Positions 61,801-64,000 of a stretch of 64,000 nt of DNA are shown here, piece by piece. A program made the translations under genes and the position numbers. Source of the DNA: Nematopogon swammerdamellus (Eukaryota; Arthropoda; Insecta; Lepidoptera; Adelidae); contig OX336355.1 in assembly GCA_946902875.1 (NCBI GenBank), positions 18,447,347 to 18,511,346 of the forward strand, written 5' to 3'. A model generated the notes under the pieces. That model saw only the letters and a list, made by a program, of their open reading frames with translations, was not told the origin of the DNA and ran no database searches. Position 1 is the stretch's first letter. Each line of letters starts with the position of its first letter.

Positions 61801-63607
61801 CACTGAGTCATGCAGCAGGTGGGTCTTTGTGCCTTACTTGTGGTTTGATCGATTGAATCTTGTTCGAATACTTTGCGAAACGTGATGGTCGGTGATCTGC
61901 TGTAATTTACCAGAGTTCTTGCACCACAACACCGATTACTCTGCTTACCCCGATTGTCGGTATTCAGCGTGTGTGATGTATGTATGTAAAAATAGCTAGT
62001 GGCGGTGCTAAACCAAATGTAGACGTCAGCGACATCAGCTTTGCGAGGCCTCTTTCATTTCCCAGTCAGAAAGAAAACGATGAATAGAATGAGACTGATG
62101 TATGAGTATATGAGTTTTATTGCTAATCAAATGTTGACAACAATTACACGAACAATCACAAATTAAAATAAATAACCCAACAAGCAATAGCCCAAAGTGT
62201 GCGGTCATACTTTGATGAGAATTTTTGGGATCGCGCGATCCCAAAGGGAGTCAGCTAGGGTAAAGTAAATTTTGCGAGGCTCCTTCAAGCGAGGCCGTTG
62301 GCGGTCGCCGACGTCGCCGACGCCTAGCGCCGTGAAAATAGCATGAAGTATTGACCTGTGGGCTTGCCAAATGTTTAAATATGTTTACCACCCTGTCTTC
62401 CAAAATGTACGAAAATTTGGTGTGACATTTTCCTGTATCCGTGCGGATACCAGGAAAGGCGGGGGGAATAAGAGATGTGTACCGTGTGGGGTCGGTACTT
62501 AAAAAGAATAGCCCCACTGCATCTCTCCCCGTCGCATGTCGTAAAAGTCGACTAAGGGATAAGAAAATTCGTCAGCCTCGGTAGCTCAGTGGCGCGGTTG
62601 CTTAGTCAACTGTTATTAAGCAACGCTGAGCGCGGTCAGTGATTGGATGGGTGACCGCTCGACCGTTGGAGGCTGACCGTGGTTCGGATTCCACGTTAAA
62701 CTGTAGGTCCCTTCCCTTCTTACCTTACTAGGAGGTAGGGTTTATCCCGGCCGGGTTGGTACCACCGCACTGAACGAAACGTCGGTCGAAACGGCTATGT
62801 AAATAGTTCGTGTTTTCCGTCCAGTTTAGTGTAGCCGACATGAAATGAAGGGAAGCACTGACATGGCACCTAGTTCACCCTGTGTTATGGGCTGACATCA
62901 CGGATGTTGTAGGTGATGTAGCCAACCGTGTCAGGTTCCATAAAAAAAAAAAAAAAAAAATGGTATCCGCGCGGACACCAGGGAAGACTTCAGGTTAAAA
63001 CTAGTCAGTCCTACTTACCGGTTTGTTGACTGATGACAGTTTAACATAGCCATATGAAGCCCCTTTCCACCCTCGCACCACGCGCACTGGGCAGGGATTG
63101 CATCCATACACGCTGGACTTACTGCGGATGCGTACCAATCGATTCTGCAGATCTTTCCTCTACAGAACCGGTAAACTCTGGAACGCTCTCCCTGCCGATA
63201 TATTTCCTCCCAAGTACAGTCTCGGGTCCTTCAAGAGGGGCGTGGATGTCAGTGGGCACCTGTCAGGCCGGCATGGCATTCTCAACCCCCGCATGCGACC
63301 GAATGTCCATGGGCGTCGTTAGACACCTTATGGGTGAATCGGCGCCATATGTTGCGCTGTCAATAAAAAAAAAATTAAAATCATTTCTTTTTCTTCTTGC
63401 CATTGAGTTTCTGGTATACCATATATGCGCCAACCGTTTGCAGCTCTGAAGAAGAAGATCAAAGTGGAGGAGCTGCTGCACTACTCTGGCGAGGGCGGCG
63501 GCGGCGGGGGCGGCGGAGGGGGCGGCGGAGGCGGTGGGGGCGGAGGCGGCGGCGCCGAGAAGAGCTTCACCTCCAGCCTCATGAACCTCGTCATGCAGTT
63601 CAGGAAG
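43630..63607 (+). CDS. Ino80: INO80 chromatin-remodelling ATPase, 5' part (13 exons, continues past window)
   Basis: Thirteen exons join in consistent phase to about 783 codons. Seen: an N-terminal motif with [16 protein letters not shown]; an acidic serine stretch; YYGAGLLS; the DBINO region ([19 protein letters not shown]); the SNF2 start [17 protein letters not shown]; Walker A DEMGLGKT; the DEAQ box [26 protein letters not shown]; and [11 protein letters not shown], where the window ends the gene. The DEAQ box and DBINO are specific to INO80 among SNF2 enzymes. Known role: catalytic subunit of the INO80 complex, which slides nucleosomes and exchanges H2A.Z in the nucleus. The helicase C-terminal half, including the long INO80 insertion, lies to the right. 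Confidence 0.95.
44180..44285 (+). repeat. Type-3 repeat fragment with foldback
   Basis: CTATCAAGCAGCAAG followed by an inverted CTTGCTGCTTGA, then AAGGTGAGAGGTGGCTAACC. It abuts the following SINE head. The rest of this stretch back to 43875 has no gene. Confidence 0.45.
44286..44606 (+). mobile_element. SINE, type-2 head
   Basis: GTACCGTGTGGGGCCGGTAC through the full body to GTCTGTTTCCAT plus A run. INO80 intron 1. Confidence 0.75.
44785..45190 (+). mobile_element. SINE, type-1 head, complete
   Basis: GTCAGCTTAGATAGCTCAGTGG, then the 5S-like GTTAAGCAACACTGGGCGCG and TACTTGGATGGGTGACCGC, then the body to a long A-rich tail. One of the best copies for studying the head. Bases 45191-45740 show nothing defined. 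Confidence 0.78.
45751..45959 (+). CDS. Ino80: INO80 exon 2
   Basis: Acceptor CCTTCCAG and donor GTGAGT; phase 1 in, phase 0 out. It encodes an acidic Ser-rich stretch ([18 protein letters not shown]) and a basic [19 protein letters not shown], corresponding to the LHKYKKLHQNK region of the human protein. Confidence 0.9.
45985..46300. repeat. Dispersed repeat, partner of 16130-16400
   Basis: CCGTCTGTCTGTCCGTCCGA, GGCGGATATAACAGG and CATACAAGAAACATG, followed by GCGCGAGTCGGGACTCGCAC. It also contains a GTGGTGCGGACACCGCACCAC foldback near 46201-46221. INO80 intron 2. Confidence 0.45.
46380..46500 (-). mobile_element. LINE 3' end fragment ([10 protein letters not shown] type)
   Basis: The minus strand encodes [20 protein letters not shown], the same tail as the plus-strand copy at 63050. 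Bases 46500-47370 otherwise hold no feature I can name. Confidence 0.55.
47380..47571 (+). CDS. Ino80: INO80 exon 3
   Basis: Acceptor TTCAACAG; phase 0 in. It encodes [20 protein letters not shown] (family YYSAGLLSTYDPFYE), then an Arg/Pro/Ala-rich stretch. Two donors keep frame: GTGACT after 47571 (taken here) and GTCACG after 47559; the choice changes only four residues. Confidence 0.82.
47872..48170 (-). repeat. Type-3 dispersed repeat, minus strand
   Basis: Inverse order of the blocks at 34500-34830, from CCCCACTGCATCTCTCCCCA to GATTACTCTGCTTACCCCGA. INO80 intron 3. Confidence 0.55.
48462..48562 (+). CDS. Ino80: INO80 exon 4
   Basis: Acceptor TGTGACAG and donor GTACTT; phase 0 in, phase 2 out. 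It encodes [20 protein letters not shown] and [11 protein letters not shown]. Assigned by phase and position; similarity to the family is weak here. Confidence 0.78.
48739..49502. repeat. Two tandem 382-bp copies
   Basis: GCACAGCTGCAAAGCAATAA opens each copy (about 48739 and 49121) and TTAGGTGCCAAGGC ends each. The copies differ at few bases. Each ends in a minus-strand SINE body piece. Lies in INO80 intron 4, directly upstream of exon 5, which is itself tandemly amplified. Confidence 0.88.
49606..49801 (+). CDS. Ino80: INO80 exon 5, DBINO region start
   Basis: Acceptor CTCCCAG and donor GTAAGA; phase 2 in, phase 0 out. It encodes [20 protein letters not shown] to [11 protein letters not shown], equivalent to the human segment that opens DBINO and binds actin-related subunits. 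This is the only copy with a real acceptor; four partial copies follow. Confidence 0.92.
49802..50373 (+). repeat. Ino80: Four extra partial copies of INO80 exon 5 (143-bp unit)
   Basis: Each unit has a 26-bp spacer (GTAGGAGATGTGACGTTTCG and 6 more) plus 117 bp from AAGAAGGAGCTGGGC to GCCATGCAG. Copies 2-5 share a CAG-CTG-CAC variant that differs from CAG-CAG-CAC in exon 5, so they arose from one another. They lack an acceptor, and 143 is not a multiple of 3, so read-through shifts frame to a stop. The last copy joins a LINE fragment and has no GT donor. Confidence 0.93.
50374..50460 (-). mobile_element. LINE fragment joined to the last exon-5 copy
   Basis: The minus strand encodes [20 protein letters not shown]. 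It begins immediately after GCCATGCAG of the last copy, so one edge of the duplicated array coincides with a LINE junction. Confidence 0.65.
50524..50661 (+). CDS. Ino80: INO80 exon 6, DBINO
   Basis: Acceptor CTGCCGACAG and donor GTAATA; phase 0 at both ends. It encodes [20 protein letters not shown] and [20 protein letters not shown], a basic helix typical of DBINO. Confidence 0.92.
50881..51062 (+). CDS. Ino80: INO80 exon 7, DBINO core
   Basis: Acceptor CATTAACAG and donor GTATCT; phase 0 in, phase 2 out. It contains [20 protein letters not shown], nearly identical to human INO80, then an acidic linker. Confidence 0.95.
51095..51750. repeat. Degenerate short tandem repeat of TACTTGAGG type
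   Basis: Many imperfect TACTTGA, CACTTGG and TTGAGGTA units on both sides of the type-3 repeat, which appears inserted into it. Confidence 0.6.
51400..51600 (+). repeat. Type-3 dispersed repeat
   Basis: AGCAAGTAAGGCACGGAGAC, GCCAAGGTGAGAGGTGGATA and CTTTTACGACATACATGGGG, in INO80 intron 7. It is surrounded from 51090 to 51750 by a degenerate array of GGTACTTGA / GGCACTTG motifs. Confidence 0.6.
52020..52227 (+). CDS. Ino80: INO80 exon 8, start of ATPase domain
   Basis: Acceptor CCGATAG (a TAG) and donor GTTAGA; phase 2 in, phase 0 out. It encodes [20 protein letters not shown], an Ala/Gly run, then [18 protein letters not shown], the SNF2 Q-motif region. Confidence 0.88.
52290..52430 (-). 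mobile_element. LINE 3'UTR fragment, minus strand
   Basis: Inverse of the 33690-33840 tail: ACATGGGTGGCTGTGCCGAG through GACTGTTGCTGGGCTGTCTAG. A further piece follows at 52617-52690. INO80 intron 8. Confidence 0.6.
52425..52590 (+). mobile_element. SINE body, 5'-truncated
   Basis: Starts at GGTCGAAACGGCTATGTAAA and runs to GTCAGTTTCCAT plus A run; no head. Bases 52700-53100 show no feature beyond an ATGAAATGAAATGAAATT tail at about 52999. Confidence 0.65.
53110..53690 (+). pseudogene. LINE reverse transcriptase C-terminal part, 5'-truncated
   Basis: The open frame encodes [40 protein letters not shown] and [20 protein letters not shown], the thumb/C-terminal region of a CR1/Jockey-like RT. 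No catalytic box is present. It is followed to about 54000 by (CA)n-rich sequence. INO80 intron 8. Confidence 0.75.
54275..54440 (+). repeat. Possible tRNA-related sequence with B box
   Basis: GGTTCGGGGTTCGAATCCCACTT at about 54403 contains a perfect B box and is followed by a T-run (possible polymerase III stop). I see no matching acceptor stem or A box, so a SINE remnant is likelier than a tRNA gene. Confidence 0.35.
54700..54925. other. CpG-rich block in INO80 intron 8
   Basis: Abrupt rise in GC: GCCGGCCGGCGCGCGCGGCG, (GGTGCG)n, and CCGCGCCGCCGCTCCTCCGC, between AT-rich flanks. Open reading frames here are low-complexity. Could be a cryptic promoter or simple repeat. Confidence 0.6.
55125..55505. 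mobile_element. SINE composite, minus and plus pieces
   Basis: A minus-strand body fragment (about 55133-55250), a plus-strand body (about 55270-55423) and a minus-strand type-2 head (about 55430-55503) are joined. INO80 intron 8. Bases 55510-56480 hold only AT-rich sequence and old repeat pieces. Confidence 0.55.
56486..56665 (+). CDS. Ino80: INO80 exon 9, Walker A motif
   Basis: Acceptor ACTGTGCAG and donor GTGAGT; phase 0 at both ends. It encodes [20 protein letters not shown] (ATP-binding P-loop) and [20 protein letters not shown] (motif Ia). A 4.3-kb intron precedes it. Confidence 0.96.
56784..59061. mobile_element. 2.28-kb DNA element with 19-bp terminal inverted repeats, superfamily unknown
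   Basis: Perfect termini CCCAACTAGCACACAAGCT at 56784-56802 and the inverse at 59043-59061. Subterminal zones at both ends carry repeated motifs (GTATAATAGCCGT, ATAACAGG, ACAAGCGCTT). No long transposase ORF, so non-autonomous. The flanks share only TG, so no confident target duplication. It fills most of INO80 intron 9. Confidence 0.75.
59099..59222. repeat. Palindromic tandem repeat, about 21-bp unit
   Basis: About five copies of TTCCNGGGAATTCTGGAAAA; each has the near-palindrome AATTCCCGGGAATT or AATTCCTGGGAATT. Lies just outside the preceding DNA element. Confidence 0.85.
59429..59684 (+). CDS. Ino80: INO80 exon 10, DEAQ box
   Basis: Acceptor CACCAACAG and donor GTGAGT; phase 0 in, phase 1 out. 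It encodes [35 protein letters not shown] and LDEAQAIKS (motif II), ending RNRLLLSG. Confidence 0.96.
59740..60480. repeat. (CTGT)n satellite with 124-bp higher-order unit
   Basis: Degenerate CTGT/CAGT tetranucleotides arranged in a longer period: TTCAGTTAGTCTACCTTTCA recurs near 59980, 60104 and 60228, 124 bases apart. It fills INO80 intron 10 and gives meaningless open frames in several phases. Confidence 0.92.
60536..60682 (+). CDS. Ino80: INO80 exon 11, motif III
   Basis: Acceptor GCTTCGCAG and donor GTTAGT; phase 1 at both ends. It encodes [20 protein letters not shown] and [20 protein letters not shown]. Confidence 0.96.
60733..61130 (-). mobile_element. SINE, type-1, minus strand
   Basis: Runs from GGAACCTGACACGGATGGCT to TTCAGCTACCGAGACTGGC, with the full body and a head that has the GATCCGAGAGTCGACCGACC variant. 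INO80 intron 11. Confidence 0.75.
61382..61522 (+). CDS. Ino80: INO80 exon 12
   Basis: Acceptor TGTTCGCAG and donor GTGAGC; phase 1 at both ends. It encodes [20 protein letters not shown] and [15 protein letters not shown]. Confidence 0.96.
61553..61639. mobile_element. Solo end of a piggyBac-like MITE
   Basis: AAAAATGGCATGGAAGCC...GTGGGAACTCCAAGGG followed by TTAA resembles the right end of the 679-bp MITE at 21246-21924 (AAAAATGGCATGGGCTC...GGTGAAGGG-TTAA). The matching left end is not seen here; TTAACCCTTGAGTTCCC at about 41689 looks like such a left end. Confidence 0.5.
61655..61985 (-). repeat. Type-3 dispersed repeat, minus strand
   Basis: From CCGTGTGGTGCCGGTACTTA to ATTACTCTGCTTACCCCGAT; same internal order as 47872-48170. 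INO80 intron 12. Bases 61990-62490 show no named feature except a CGGTCGCCGACGTCGCCGACG stretch near 62304. Confidence 0.55.
62571..62960 (+). mobile_element. SINE, type-1 head, complete
   Basis: GTCAGCCTCGGTAGCTCAGT, 5S-like TTAAGCAACGCTGAGCGCGG and GATTGGATGGGTGACCGC, full body and a long A-tail. It follows directly a type-2 head piece at about 62480-62565. Confidence 0.8.
63050..63375 (+). mobile_element. LINE 3' end with ORF C-terminus
   Basis: Encodes [20 protein letters not shown] and [12 protein letters not shown], then a 3'UTR (GGCCGGCATGGCATTCTCAA) and an A run. A degraded plus-strand copy of the tail occurs at 43880-43985, right after INO80 exon 1. Confidence 0.65.
63444..63607 (+). 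CDS. Ino80: INO80 exon 13, with polyglycine insertion
   Basis: Acceptor GTTTGCAG and donor GTCAGC; phase 1 in, phase 0 out. It encodes [17 protein letters not shown], about 20 glycines, then [17 protein letters not shown]. The glycine run (63491-63553) replaces a short non-conserved loop of the family. The next exon should begin near VCNHPELF, outside the window. Confidence 0.94.
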
Positions 63608-63654
63608 GTCAGCTGTGTCCTCAAGCTATAATTTGATTCGAGACTTTTGTCAGT

Positions 63655-63830
63655 CACTCGTCCGGATTGGTACCACTGCACTGAATGGAGATTGATCGAA
63701 GCAGCATTAGTTTTCCATCCAGTTCAGTGTATCCGATGCAACCAGAGGAAAGCGCTGACACGGCACCTACCGACGTGTGTTGGACTGACATCACACGTCT
63801 AAGGTGATCTAGCCAAATAATTTTTTTTTT
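63655..63830 (+). mobile_element. SINE body fragment
   Basis: GATTGGTACCACTGCACTGAA, then CAGTTCAGTGTATCCGATGC and GTTGGACTGACATCACACG; diverged and headless. Confidence 0.5.
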
Positions 63831-63834
63831 TTAT

Positions 63835-64000
63835 GTAAACCAGCATGGGTGACTGTGCCGAGGGACCAATGGTGCAGTCGACAGAGCCAAAATCACCTCT
63901 CCTCGCGAAACCACGCTCAGTTAGGTGCCATGCCAGCAGATTTGTGGACTGTTGGTAGGCTGCCTAGCCCGTTAATACGACGCTTGAAGACACCCATGGG
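63835..64000 (-). mobile_element. LINE 3' end fragment, minus strand
   Basis: Inverse of the 33670-33840 tail (CAGCATGGGTGACTGTGCCG to TTAATACGACGCTTGAAGAC); it continues past the window edge. Confidence 0.6.

Overview
The window is nuclear DNA from an insect, most likely a moth or butterfly. Coding exons of 100-700 bases with clean GT-AG junctions are scattered through large introns packed with LINE fragments, SINE copies, miniature DNA transposons, a BEL/Pao retrotransposon and a maT-type mariner. I see no bacterial-style operons, rRNA, functional tRNA genes or CRISPR arrays. The species cannot be fixed from the sequence alone.

Two host genes, arranged head to head, account for nearly all real coding sequence. 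On the minus strand, 34472 down to 261, lies a complete coding region for a MYM-type zinc-finger protein, the insect Woc (without children) / vertebrate ZMYM2-3-4 family. I traced 20 coding exons whose splice phases all agree. They give about 1669 residues: an acidic N-terminus, about ten MYM fingers, a proline-rich segment, and the conserved C-terminal domain ending at a TAA at 261-263. On the plus strand, from 43640 to the right edge, lies the 5' part of the INO80 chromatin-remodelling ATPase: 13 exons and about 783 codons, from the N-terminus through the DBINO region, Walker A, the DEAQ box and the first half of the ATPase, continuing beyond 64000. About 9 kb between the two starts holds truncated LINEs and probably both promoters.

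Region by region: 1-5.4 kb is the Woc 3' end, with a hAT-like MITE in one intron and one exon present as nine tandem 168-bp units. 5.4-20.5 kb holds the middle Woc exons separated by SINEs, LINE 3' ends, a minisatellite and a deleted mariner. 20.5-29.5 kb is a large Woc intron with a nested LINE/piggyBac-like MITE and an apparently intact BEL/Pao element with matching LTRs and target-site duplication. 29.5-35.5 kb is the Woc 5' end. 35.5-43.6 kb is intergenic, with two LINE fragments. 43.6-64 kb is INO80, with a five-copy partial exon duplication, a 2.3-kb inverted-repeat element, a (CTGT)n satellite and many SINEs.

Both proteins act on chromatin: Woc is a nuclear zinc-finger factor (HP1-linked in Drosophila) and INO80 a nucleosome remodeller. 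The most notable observations are the two independent tandem amplifications of coding exons, the modular SINE family with a 5S-rRNA-like head, and several near-perfect foldbacks with 3-5 base loops.
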